From Actinomycetota bacterium (GTDB taxonomy: Bacteria > Actinomycetota > Acidimicrobiia > Acidimicrobiales > MedAcidi-G1), in assembly GCA_002721755.1 (NCBI GenBank), contig PBLL01000018.1, forward strand, positions 23,507-58,206: a DNA stretch of 34,700 bases, given 5' to 3'. The notes beneath the pieces were generated by a model. It saw nothing but the letters and a program-made list of their open reading frames with translations. It was not told the DNA's origin and searched no databases. Every line of letters starts with the position of its first letter. Positions within the stretch are counted from its first letter, which is position 1. Both the position numbers and the translations under genes were made by a program. This document shows positions 24,670-32,956 of this stretch, in pieces.

Positions 24670-26187
24670 TCAAGTGAAGTTTTTATCTATTTCCTCTTCT
24701 GTCCAAAAACCTGGAAGTGGTCGATCTGGTGAAGTGTGAGCATAAAATTCGAGTCTTTTCTGCGCATCTGGATTAAACATCTCTATGACATCAAACAACC
24801 CTGAACCACAAACTGCCTTGAGTGCGCGATCTCCTTCACTTTTATGTTTAGGAATCTGGGGTGTCAGCACAATTAACTGATTTTTTCCACTCTCATCGTC
24901 TGAACTGGTTAACACATGCGCTCGTCCTATGGTTTTCCAAAGAACATCTGGCCTTCGCATTCCAGCTCTGGTACTGGTGAATGACCCTGAAACCTCCACA
25001 TACCATTGTCGACCTTCCTTCTGATCTGTGACCAAAAAGGGGAAATTGACTCCTAAATCTCTTCTATTTACCTTTGTTTTAACTATTTCAAAACCTGCAT
25101 CTAATAGGTGTTCTTGAGCTATGTCAGAAGCTTTCTTACCGCTTTCAGTAGCTTTTGAAAGACTCTCATCTCTGGCTGCCGTTTCATCAAACAAGTTGTT
25201 CTGCTCAATCAGGGAACCGGAAAGATCTCTCCGCTTCCAATAGTTTTGACTTTCCGACAGACGCTTTTTTTCCAATTCGAGTCTTTCACGCGCCAAGTCG
25301 ATATACCCACTATCTATGTCGTAACCGACTCCCCTTCTCCCAGCTCGTAAAGCCGCCACTAATGTCGATCCTGAACCCATAAACGGATCTAAAACAAGGT
25401 CATCTTTAAAAGAATAAAGGTCAATTAATCTACGCGGAAGTTCAACTGGGAACGGAGCAGGGTGTCCAACTCTGTTTGCTTGCTCGGCATCTATTCTCCA
25501 AAGATCTAATGTTGCCTCCATGAATTCGTCTGTCGTAACGGTATTTTCATGAGGGAGATCCTCTTTTAAACGCTGTTTCACATTTCGAGCACGATCGAAT
25601 CTACCCTTACTAGCTACAACAACTCTTTCTGTAACATCTCGCAACACTGGGTTGGATGCACTACGAAATGACCCCCATGCCACTGAACCAGTTGCTCCTT
25701 CAGCTTTTTGCCAAACAACTTCTCCTCTCAGCAGCAACCCAAGCTCATCTTGCAAAATCCTAATGATGTCACTTGAAAGGCTCCGGTAAGGGCGTCGTCC
25801 AAGATTCGCTACATTCACGGCAATACGACCGCCAGGTTCAAGCACTCTTACACATTCGGCAAAAACGTCGTGCAGCATTTCTAAGTATTCAAGATAAGAC
25901 TCGGGGATTCCAGTTGCATTTTCAGCAGTGACAGCAATTTCGTATTCTTTACCTACAAAATACGGTGGTGAAGTAACAATTAGTGCAACAGATGAGTCAG
26001 GAATTTGATGCATATCACGAGAATCTCCAAGGAGACAGCCGTCCCCTAAGTCTGTTGCTAAATTTACGGTCTCATCTCTTGATACGAAAGGTGGAGTAAA
26101 CCGACTATAAAAAGCCGTTGAGTCATGACTCTCACGCCGACTAGAGCCGAAAACAGATGTCGCAGTTGGTTTTCCTCGACTGACCAC
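24670..26187 (-). CDS. Orphan DNA methyltransferase (beta-class) with an additional C-terminal domain
   Basis: About 505 aa from GTG at 26187, chosen because AGAGGGGGG lies just upstream; TTG at 26220 is the longer alternative. Motif IV TSPPY is at about 72-76 and the AdoMet-binding LDPFMGSGSTLVAA at about 266-279. This order is that of beta-class N4-cytosine or N6-adenine methyltransferases, with target recognition between. After a charged linker (310-350), the last 150 residues form an extra domain containing FPFLVTDQKEGRQWYVEVSG. That resembles the core of a PD-(D/E)xK nuclease fold, but this is inference. No restriction gene is adjacent, so an epigenetic or single-chain role is possible. 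Confidence 0.83.
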   Translation of the reverse strand: MVSRGKPTATSVFGSSRRESHDSTAFYSRFTPPFVSRDETVNLATDLGDGCLLGDSRDMHQIPDSSVALIVTSPPYFVGKEYEIAVTAENATGIPESYLEYLEMLHDVFAECVRVLEPGGRIAVNVANLGRRPYRSLSSDIIRILQDELGLLLRGEVVWQKAEGATGSVAWGSFRSASNPVLRDVTERVVVASKGRFDRARNVKQRLKEDLPHENTVTTDEFMEATLDLWRIDAEQANRVGHPAPFPVELPRRLIDLYSFKDDLVLDPFMGSGSTLVAALRAGRRGVGYDIDSGYIDLARERLELEKKRLSESQNYWKRRDLSGSLIEQNNLFDETAARDESLSKATESGKKASDIAQEHLLDAGFEIVKTKVNRRDLGVNFPFLVTDQKEGRQWYVEVSGSFTSTRAGMRRPDVLWKTIGRAHVLTSSDDESGKNQLIVLTPQIPKHKSEGDRALKAVCGSGLFDVIEMFNPDAQKRLEFYAHTSPDRPLPGFWTEEEIDKNFT

Positions 26188-26342
26188 TAGCCCCCCTCTA
26201 GTAAATTTATTTATCCGCAAAAAATGACAATTTCACTTAAGTCATTAGGGCATTCCATCGTAGAGGAGCAAAAGCAATAGAACACTAGGTTTTTTAATTA
26301 TTGAAAATTTCCCAGAAAAATACTGGTTTAAAAGCTAGAAAA

Positions 26343-27392
26343 CTATTTCTCTTTATACAGATCTGGGTAAATTAGCTTGAAATTTTCCGCAAGCTCATTC
26401 CTAGCTACAGGTCCTGTAGTAGCCCAATCATAAATAGATCCGCCAATAGCTTTTGTAGCCGCAACGGAAAAAACGAAACCATCAAGGTCATCTATAGTCG
26501 CCAAAGGCTCCCCTGGGTCAGGTAAAGCATTCCCATCGGCTATACCAACTCCCCCTATGGCATGGACTAGAGCATTTTGGTCTTTGAGATTATTTCTCAA
26601 CAGTTTTATGTTCTCACTGTTGTAGTAATTGGAATCAGCATGCTCTTCAGTTCGAAATGACCAGTAGTTCATCGGCAACCAAACGTCGTATACATCGGCA
26701 AGTTCTACCCATGGGAATTCTGGCCAAAAGTTAGGATTTATTACATCAGTTACAACAGGCGGCATCACAATCGCTCCTAACACCCTGTCCTCTAAATTTT
26801 CTCGAAGACCTTTGGAGAGCTCAACTAATCTCGAACTGCGTTCTTGGTATTCAAGATCGTCACGATTCCATTCGATATCTACCGCCAATCCGTCAAACTT
26901 ATGACCGAGCACTTCAAAATCTGCCAAAGCCAGCATTCTCTCCAAATCCTCCCCATTATCACTCCATTTAGGCAAATACCATGCGACTACATCCAAACCG
27001 TTTGCATGAGCGTTTAAAAGAAATTCCGTAAGGTACCAAGGATCCGATATCAATTGATTTGAACGATCTTGACTCCTCGAGCTTTGAAGGAACAAGGTTC
27101 TGATTCTGTTTTCTGACATTTCAAGTGCATCTGATGGAAGCACTGTAGAAGAACCACGAAGATAGTTTGGATCAGCATCAAAAGAGTCCACCCAAGCACC
27201 CAGACCTCTATAAGAACTAATTGAATTTTTTGCATAAACGTTTGTTTTTATAACAGGCTCTATGAACTCAACAGGTTTGGAAGAGACACTCACGGTAACT
27301 ACTTCTTCATCTGACGCAACTATGAATACGACTACGGCTGAAATACCCAAAAAAACTATTGAAAATACAATCATCAACTTGAGGTTTTTCAT
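26343..27392 (-). CDS. Membrane-anchored or secreted TIM-barrel protein, glycoside-hydrolase-like
   Basis: The 349-aa protein starts with an uncleaved-looking signal anchor (hydrophobic residues 7-26) and so faces outside. The body has the beta/alpha-barrel pattern of glycoside-hydrolase-like proteins: RGLGAWVDSF, GLDVVAWYLPKW, FDGLAVDIEW, GAIVMPPV and DVWLPMNYW. The acidic residues in DGLAVDIEW sit where a catalytic acid would be expected. I cannot name the family or substrate with certainty. A GAAGG lies before the ATG. It is divergent from the amidohydrolase/CapA pair. Confidence 0.65.
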   Translation of the reverse strand: MKNLKLMIVFSIVFLGISAVVVFIVASDEEVVTVSVSSKPVEFIEPVIKTNVYAKNSISSYRGLGAWVDSFDADPNYLRGSSTVLPSDALEMSENRIRTLFLQSSRSQDRSNQLISDPWYLTEFLLNAHANGLDVVAWYLPKWSDNGEDLERMLALADFEVLGHKFDGLAVDIEWNRDDLEYQERSSRLVELSKGLRENLEDRVLGAIVMPPVVTDVINPNFWPEFPWVELADVYDVWLPMNYWSFRTEEHADSNYYNSENIKLLRNNLKDQNALVHAIGGVGIADGNALPDPGEPLATIDDLDGFVFSVAATKAIGGSIYDWATTGPVARNELAENFKLIYPDLYKEK

Positions 27393-27515
27393 TCGAAAAC
27401 CTTCAACTTCCTAAACATATTAATAAATTAGCCATTTTGGGTTGTTGTATCAGATCACTCGAGATTTTCCTTACTTGTCATATCTAAAACAATATGCTCA
27501 AGTAACGTCAATCAT

Positions 27516-29111
27516 ATGAATGATGAAAGTCCACCCGAACAAAATGAAGATGACAACCCTTCCAAAAAATTCGGCAGAAGAGGGTTCATCGTCACAATCG
27601 GTTTCGGGGTAGCTGCTTCTGCATTGCTGCGAAAACTTCCAGGTAAAGCAACAGATAAGGAAATCACTCAAAGTGTCGCTGAGAGAATTTCATTCCCTCC
27701 GACCTCTACCACTCCCACTGCTCCTTCGACTTCTTTAAGTGACCCTGAACTTCCAAATGAAACCGAAACCGTTTTTGAAAAAGTTATTTCTGGCGGTCGA
27801 GTAGTAGATCCAGATAGCGGTTACGACGCAATTGCCAATATAGGCATAGAGGGAAACTCTATTAAACTCATAAGCACAAACCCTTTAAACGGAAGATCAA
27901 CAATTGATGCAACTGGGCTAGTGGTTTCTCCAGGGTTCATAGATGTGCTTTCATACCCAACCAACGGTTACGGAGAGTGGTACAAAATCGCGGATGGGGT
28001 CACTTCTAATCTATGCATGCACGGGATAGATAACCCGATGCAAAAATTTCTTGAAAATACTGAAAACCACAATCCCCCTGTCAACTATGGAGGAGCTGTG
28101 GATCATTATCAACACCGAAAAATTTTGGGAGTCGGAATACAAAAAACCTCACAAGAAGAAAGAGCACTTCTCCTTGAACGAGCTGAAAAAGATCTACAAG
28201 TAGGAGCAATAGGGATTCACCAGCAACCTGAATACACAGTAGATCTGAAAAAATCAGAGATCATAGATCATGGGCATTTAGCAGCAAAATATGACGTCCC
28301 TTTATGTCTTCATCTAAGACACTCCTACGACAGGGATTTCGGCTCACAAGAAAGTGCCATAAATGAAGCTCTTGAAGTTGCTCGAGAAACAGGCTGTTCT
28401 GTCCATATAGAACATCTGAATTCAACAGGTGGCACTGGAAGAATGCGCGAAGCTATTAGCCAGATACAAAGTGTCAGAGATGAGGGATTCGCGATCACTG
28501 CTTGTGTATACCCTTACACATTTTGGGCTACCTACGCTGGGAGTGCACGATTTGATAACTTTCAGAAAAAATTTGGTATTTCTTTCGACGATCTGCAAGA
28601 AGTTGGAAAACCTGATCGTATGACTGAAGAGACTTTTTCTGTCGCTCGAGAGAAAAACAAGTTGGTTGCAGCATTCGCTATGTCTGAAGAAGACATTACA
28701 GAAGCACTATCCGCTCCTTGGGTGCTAATCGGTTCGGACTCTATTCTTGAAAGACCTCACAACAATCATCCCCGTTCAGCTGGTTGTTTCAGTCGCTTCT
28801 TAGGGACATACGTACGTGAGCAAAAAATTCTTACACTTCCAGACGCTTTAGGCAGAATTACAATCCTCCCTTCCCGCCTGCTAGCAAAATCCAGCTCAGC
28901 TATGCAAAACCGTGGACGCATACAGTCTGGAGCCGTTGCGGATATAACTATTTTTGACCCTGAGAAAATATCTGACCGTGCAGATGTATCTAATCCCGCT
29001 CAGGAATCTGTTGGGATTGTGCACGTGATGGTTAACGGGCAGCTGACTAGAGAAAACAACAGCAACAAAAACGTACAGTCCGGGGTACCTATTCTAAGAG
29101 ATGCCTTATGA
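27516..29111 (+). CDS. Tat-exported amidohydrolase, D-aminoacylase-like, lacking the first HxH
   Basis: A 531-aa protein of the amidohydrolase superfamily. The N-terminus has a twin-arginine signal (FGRRGFIVTIGFGVAASALL, Arg21-Arg22), then a Pro/Thr/Ser-rich linker (60-80). The N-acyl-D-amino-acid deacylase pattern follows: VISGGRVVDPDSGYDAIANIGIEG, VVSPGFIDV, LCLHLRHS (His266), VHIEHLNSTGG (His297, His300), LIGSDSI and GAVADITIFDPEK. The usual HxH after PGFID is replaced by VLSY, so one metal site may be absent. The substrate could be a D-amino-acid-containing envelope fragment, but this is inference. It overlaps the CapA-like gene by 4 bases. Confidence 0.8.
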   Translation: MNDESPPEQNEDDNPSKKFGRRGFIVTIGFGVAASALLRKLPGKATDKEITQSVAERISFPPTSTTPTAPSTSLSDPELPNETETVFEKVISGGRVVDPDSGYDAIANIGIEGNSIKLISTNPLNGRSTIDATGLVVSPGFIDVLSYPTNGYGEWYKIADGVTSNLCMHGIDNPMQKFLENTENHNPPVNYGGAVDHYQHRKILGVGIQKTSQEERALLLERAEKDLQVGAIGIHQQPEYTVDLKKSEIIDHGHLAAKYDVPLCLHLRHSYDRDFGSQESAINEALEVARETGCSVHIEHLNSTGGTGRMREAISQIQSVRDEGFAITACVYPYTFWATYAGSARFDNFQKKFGISFDDLQEVGKPDRMTEETFSVAREKNKLVAAFAMSEEDITEALSAPWVLIGSDSILERPHNNHPRSAGCFSRFLGTYVREQKILTLPDALGRITILPSRLLAKSSSAMQNRGRIQSGAVADITIFDPEKISDRADVSNPAQESVGIVHVMVNGQLTRENNSNKNVQSGVPILRDAL

Positions 29112-30382
29112 CCGGAAACCCTTCGGATCGTGAACGCCAGGTCGCGTGGCGATTAACACAATTGGCAATTTTAGCTTTTATAACAATTTTTGTTTTTTCA
29201 ATGACTGACAACGAGTTGAACGAAGTTTCCGTTCAACTACCTGATACCCCTTCAGAGAAAAATAAAATAGCGGACACCTCATCCGAGCCCTCCAGCGAAC
29301 CACTACCAACTACTTCTTCGCCACTTGAAAATAGTCAGGTTTCTAGAAGTTTTACTTTTGTGGCTACCGGAGAGTTATTAATACATGAATTTGTAGCAGA
29401 TGCAGCTGACTCGTATGGATCGGTCGGTTTCGATTTCTCTCCTATGTTCAAAAGAGTTGCACCTATTATCAGCGGAGCTGATCTTGCTATCTGCCATCTG
29501 GAAACCCCACTATCTCCTGACAACAGCGTCCTCGAGTACTACCCAACGTTTCAAGTCCCATATGAACTCGCAGATGCAATCAAATCTGCAGGCTATGAGG
29601 GGTGTTCAATCGCTTCTAACCACCTTTTGGACAATGGAGTAGATGGGTTAGAAGCGACAATAGATCATCTAGAATTTTCTGGGGTTAAAAGCAATGGAGG
29701 TTCCACAAAATCTGGAAAGACAATGCCTTCTATTTTCAATCCAGGGGGAATTTCAGTAGCCCATTTTTCCTACACAGACCTGATGAACTGCGGTATTGAT
29801 GGAAATTGTGGTGGTGTAGAACTTCCCGTTGACCCTCCATGGCTAGTTAACCACCTTGAAGTACAAAAAATTCTTGATGACGCTGAAACCGCTGTAGTCA
29901 ACGGTGCCGAATTTGTTGTTTTAAGTCTCCACTGGGGACAAGCTTATTCATCAGAGATTTCTACATCTCAAGAAGAGATCATAAACCAGCTTCTTTCTTC
30001 GGATTCAATTGATCTGATAGTCGGACATGGAGCGCATGTGATCCAACCCGTTATGAAAATCTCAAATAAATACGCTGTCACTGGCATGGGTAATTTCTTA
30101 TCTAACCAACCTGGTGATGAGCGAAGACTTTGTTCAGAGTGCCCGAAGTCCACACAAGACGGAATGATTGCATGGTTCAATATTTCTGATCTTCCAGATG
30201 GAAGCATTTCTGTGATTGATGCCGGTTATGTACCAACATGGGTTGATCGCTCCTCCTACGAAATTATCCCCATAGGGGTTGATGAGCCTGATACTGTTGC
30301 ACCGGTAACTATCAAGGAGTCTGAAAATCGAACCAGTGGAGTAATTGGTGAAGATTTAAGAAGGTTGGTTTTTGGTAATTAA
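29108..30382 (+). CDS. CapA/PgsA-family poly-gamma-glutamate capsule-type protein
   Basis: The 424-aa product has one N-terminal membrane segment (about 17-32), a Ser/Pro/Thr linker, and then the CapA metallophosphatase-like fold: FTFVATGELLIHEF, LAICHLETPLS, ASNHLLDNGVDGL, VVLSLHWGQAYS, DLIVGHGAHVIQPV and GMGNFLSNQ. In the usual CapA motif the first block is GD followed by His; here it reads GELLIH, a slightly altered metal motif. Its role would be at the cell surface, in polymer synthesis or cleavage. No capB or capC is nearby. ATGA overlap with the amidohydrolase shows tight coupling. Confidence 0.87.
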   Translation: MTGNPSDRERQVAWRLTQLAILAFITIFVFSMTDNELNEVSVQLPDTPSEKNKIADTSSEPSSEPLPTTSSPLENSQVSRSFTFVATGELLIHEFVADAADSYGSVGFDFSPMFKRVAPIISGADLAICHLETPLSPDNSVLEYYPTFQVPYELADAIKSAGYEGCSIASNHLLDNGVDGLEATIDHLEFSGVKSNGGSTKSGKTMPSIFNPGGISVAHFSYTDLMNCGIDGNCGGVELPVDPPWLVNHLEVQKILDDAETAVVNGAEFVVLSLHWGQAYSSEISTSQEEIINQLLSSDSIDLIVGHGAHVIQPVMKISNKYAVTGMGNFLSNQPGDERRLCSECPKSTQDGMIAWFNISDLPDGSISVIDAGYVPTWVDRSSYEIIPIGVDEPDTVAPVTIKESENRTSGVIGEDLRRLVFGN

Positions 30383-30457
30383 CCCTCAGTTAACTTTTGT
30401 AAAGGTAGCTTGGAAGTAGTTGAAAAGAAACTCGCCTCTGTTCAATAGGAGTGATAA

Positions 30458-31540
30458 ATGAGAAGAGTCCACAATTTTAGTGCTGGACCATGCACCCTTC
30501 CTTTGGAAGTTTTAGAAGAAACACAAGGTGAGTTTCTAAATTTCGCTGATATTGGAATGTCGATTATAGAAGACAGTCATCGAGGTCCTTCATATGAAAA
30601 AATCCACCAAAATGCTTTGTCGTCTTTCCGGAGACTGACTGACCTACCTGATGATTTCACTGTGCTCTTCCTGCAAGGCGGTGCGACACTTCAATTCGCC
30701 CAATCTGCTATGAACCTTTTAGCTGAAAATGAAATGGCTGGATATGTGAATACAGGAGTGTGGGGTCAAAAATCTCTAGAGGATGCTTCGAGAGTGGCTA
30801 ACGTATACGAGGTATGGAGCGGACAGGAATCTGGTTTTACTAAAACACCTGATTCTAATGAATTAAATATCCGACAAGATACAAAATGGCTTCACATTAC
30901 AAGTAATGAGACAATCGGAGGTATCCGCTTCGAACAGTTTCCTGATGTAGACATTCCCATGGTGGCTGATATGAGTTCAGATTTTCTCAGTCGAAACATT
31001 GATTGGGAGAAATTTGATCTTGTATATGGGGGTGCTCAAAAGAACCTTGGACCTGCCGGTCTCGCAATCGTGGTTGTCCGGCGTGAAAGTCTCGGCAAAC
31101 ATGGGCGAAATCTTCCCACTTATTTGGACTATCAATTTCATGAAAAAAATGACTCATTGGGAAACACCCCACCTATGTTCCCGATTTATGTAATGGGAAA
31201 AGTTCTCGACTGGATGGAGAAAAATGGTGGTTTGGTGGAATTTGAAAGGCGTGCTGACATCCGATCTAGTCTTATTTATGAGGTGATTGACAAAAGTGAC
31301 GGCTGGTATTCGTCACCTGTTGCAACTGGCAGCAGGTCTCTTATGAACATAATTTTTCATCTTCCCGATGAAACTCTTGAAAACCGATTCATTGAAGAAG
31401 CTGCGGCTCTCGATCTGATAAACCTCAAAGGTCACCGAAGTGTGGGGGGTGTTAGAACTAGTCTCTATAACGCTATGCCTGTTGAGAGTGTTGAGATCTT
31501 GAGTAGTTTCATGAAAGATTTCTTGAAATCTAATGGTTGA
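30458..31540 (+). CDS. serC: Phosphoserine aminotransferase
   Basis: A class V, PLP-dependent aminotransferase of 360 aa for serine synthesis (3-phosphohydroxypyruvate to phosphoserine). The start RVHNFSAGPCTLPLEVLEE is a SerC hallmark, followed by SHRGPSYEKIH, FLQGGATLQFA, the PLP lysine in VYGGAQKNLGPAG, and the C-terminal GHRSVGGVRTSLYNAMP. ATAGGAG lies 7 bases before the ATG. It stands alone, convergent with the VOC gene. Length and motifs are all normal. Confidence 0.97.
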   Translation: MRRVHNFSAGPCTLPLEVLEETQGEFLNFADIGMSIIEDSHRGPSYEKIHQNALSSFRRLTDLPDDFTVLFLQGGATLQFAQSAMNLLAENEMAGYVNTGVWGQKSLEDASRVANVYEVWSGQESGFTKTPDSNELNIRQDTKWLHITSNETIGGIRFEQFPDVDIPMVADMSSDFLSRNIDWEKFDLVYGGAQKNLGPAGLAIVVVRRESLGKHGRNLPTYLDYQFHEKNDSLGNTPPMFPIYVMGKVLDWMEKNGGLVEFERRADIRSSLIYEVIDKSDGWYSSPVATGSRSLMNIIFHLPDETLENRFIEEAAALDLINLKGHRSVGGVRTSLYNAMPVESVEILSSFMKDFLKSNG

Positions 31541-31585
31541 TTATCAATCACTGTAAAAACCTTGAAAACGCTCACGAACCCTTTT

Positions 31586-32005
31586 TCATTCTCCGGTGTA
31601 CGTTCCAAAACTCCATAAGTTCCCATCAATGTCTTTACATGAGAAACCCCTAGAGCCGTATTCCTCATCAAAAAGAGGCGTCACTATTTCAGCTCCGGCT
31701 TCAACTGCGCGATCATGCAGATCATCAGGTTCATCTGTCACTAAATAAATAGAAACCGGACCTGACGGCGCTATATCATCAAAGGATGCACGTCGAGAAG
31801 AGTCGACACGTTCTGAATGCATCCCGATATCTCCTAACATGATCCCACCACCTAAAGGCCACGTGAGTTGAGCGTGAACTATTCCAATTTCATCGTCACT
31901 ATTGACGACAAATTTTTCAACAAAACCGAACGCTTCAACCAGAAAGTCGATAAGCGCTCTAGCATCATGAGATCTGAGACTCGGCCACATGTAGGTTTGG
32001 TTCAT
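31586..32005 (-). CDS. VOC (glyoxalase/bleomycin-resistance fold) protein
   Basis: A 139-aa protein of the vicinal oxygen chelate superfamily: SHDARALIDFLVEAFGF, VVNSDDEIGIVHAQL, GGIMLGD, GPVSIYLVTDEPDDLHDRAVEAGAEIV and SRGFSCKDIDGNLWSFGTY. A longer open frame begins at 32119. The ATG at 32005 fits the family start and forms an ATGA overlap with the lipoprotein stop upstream. The metal ligand set (His, Glu) is only partly visible, so it may be a binding protein rather than an enzyme. The substrate is unknown. Confidence 0.85.
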   Translation of the reverse strand: MNQTYMWPSLRSHDARALIDFLVEAFGFVEKFVVNSDDEIGIVHAQLTWPLGGGIMLGDIGMHSERVDSSRRASFDDIAPSGPVSIYLVTDEPDDLHDRAVEAGAEIVTPLFDEEYGSRGFSCKDIDGNLWSFGTYTGE

Positions 32006-32895
32006 GGCTTTATATCCCATGGGATTTTGATTTCGATACCGGCATCCTCGCAAGGATCGTGTCCCTCTGGATGTGTGTCTGCGAGCATCAAGTTGAATTC
32101 CTGCGATGTCACGTGACAAAGAAGGTACAAACCTGATTCTTCTAAAAACTTCATGACATCATGGTGGATGTCCCTGCCATTTGGATTTTTTACAAGCTCG
32201 AAAATTCCATTTCTTCCATAGAAATTGTCTCTAGGGGTCGTTCCATCTGTAAAGGTTGTTTCCTTGATTTCTCTCTCTTCAAGAGGCTCTACGTACATAT
32301 CCCATTTATCTTTGTCCAAATTTTCAACGTTATACATAAGCTGATTTCTTATTCCAAACATCGTCGCCATGACCCGATGGAATGCTTTTTCATCTTCACT
32401 TAATATTGCCTGAGATTTCTGAGACATTTGATCCCCATCAAATGCAGGTGTCCCTCTTGCTATGAGCGTCTCCCCTTGTGAATTAACCGCAACTGCTTCC
32501 TCAACCAAAAACAGTTCTAAGCCTTCCAGATTAACGACAGTGTTACTTCGAGGTTTTAAGTAATTCTGATGAGGCTGTCCTGTGAAAATACAAAAACCTT
32601 GATCGTTGATATTGCAGGAATACCTATCAGCTGGCTTTTTATCAGGTTTCGTGGTTTTTAAATCAGACTGAACAGTTGTAGTTGAAACCACGGTCGTAGT
32701 GCTCGCAGACACAGTAGTTGTAGTGGTTGAAATAGCAGTACTTGTCGTAGTCGTAGTCGTAGGAACTGTGGTATTTATCTGCTCCTTTAACATCGAAACT
32801 TCTTCACGTAATGCTGCTAACTCGTCAGAATCTGAACTACCTCCGCAAGCAGAAGCGAACAAAACTAAACAAACAACGACCCCCAACTTTCTCAT
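32002..32895 (-). CDS. Thr-rich-linker lipoprotein of unknown function
   Basis: From the ATG at 32895 the protein is 297 aa. A lipoprotein signal ends FASAC with lipidated Cys17 in ACGGSS. A short heptad-like helix (about 24-40) and a Thr/Ser/Val-rich linker (about 42-78) follow. The rest is a globular domain with four Cys (two in SCNINDQGFC) and no family I recognise. The upstream frame to 32931 would add 12 residues before the signal and is unlikely. Such Thr-rich linkers under a lipid anchor are common in Acidimicrobiia. The gene is translationally coupled to the VOC protein. Confidence 0.75.
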   Translation of the reverse strand: MRKLGVVVCLVLFASACGGSSDSDELAALREEVSMLKEQINTTVPTTTTTTSTAISTTTTTVSASTTTVVSTTTVQSDLKTTKPDKKPADRYSCNINDQGFCIFTGQPHQNYLKPRSNTVVNLEGLELFLVEEAVAVNSQGETLIARGTPAFDGDQMSQKSQAILSEDEKAFHRVMATMFGIRNQLMYNVENLDKDKWDMYVEPLEEREIKETTFTDGTTPRDNFYGRNGIFELVKNPNGRDIHHDVMKFLEESGLYLLCHVTSQEFNLMLADTHPEGHDPCEDAGIEIKIPWDIKP

Positions 32896-32918
32896 ACTCA
32901 CCAGTCTGGCACACCCGT

Positions 32919-32956
32919 GTGGGGGTGCCACCCGTCGGATACTGCTACGTATAGAT
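32919..32956. repeat. Left copy of 38-bp direct repeat
   Basis: This segment recurs at 34216-34253 with one mismatch in 38; the last 34 bases are identical. It contains a small dyad GGGTGcCACCC and the palindrome TACGTA. It lies just upstream of a GC-richer aminotransferase gene and could be an insertion or recombination site. Alternatively it is a duplicated regulatory element. Confidence 0.85.

Noticed and set aside
24670-26187. Complete restriction-modification locus
   Set aside because: No separate endonuclease gene flanks the methyltransferase; only the uncertain C-terminal domain could serve.
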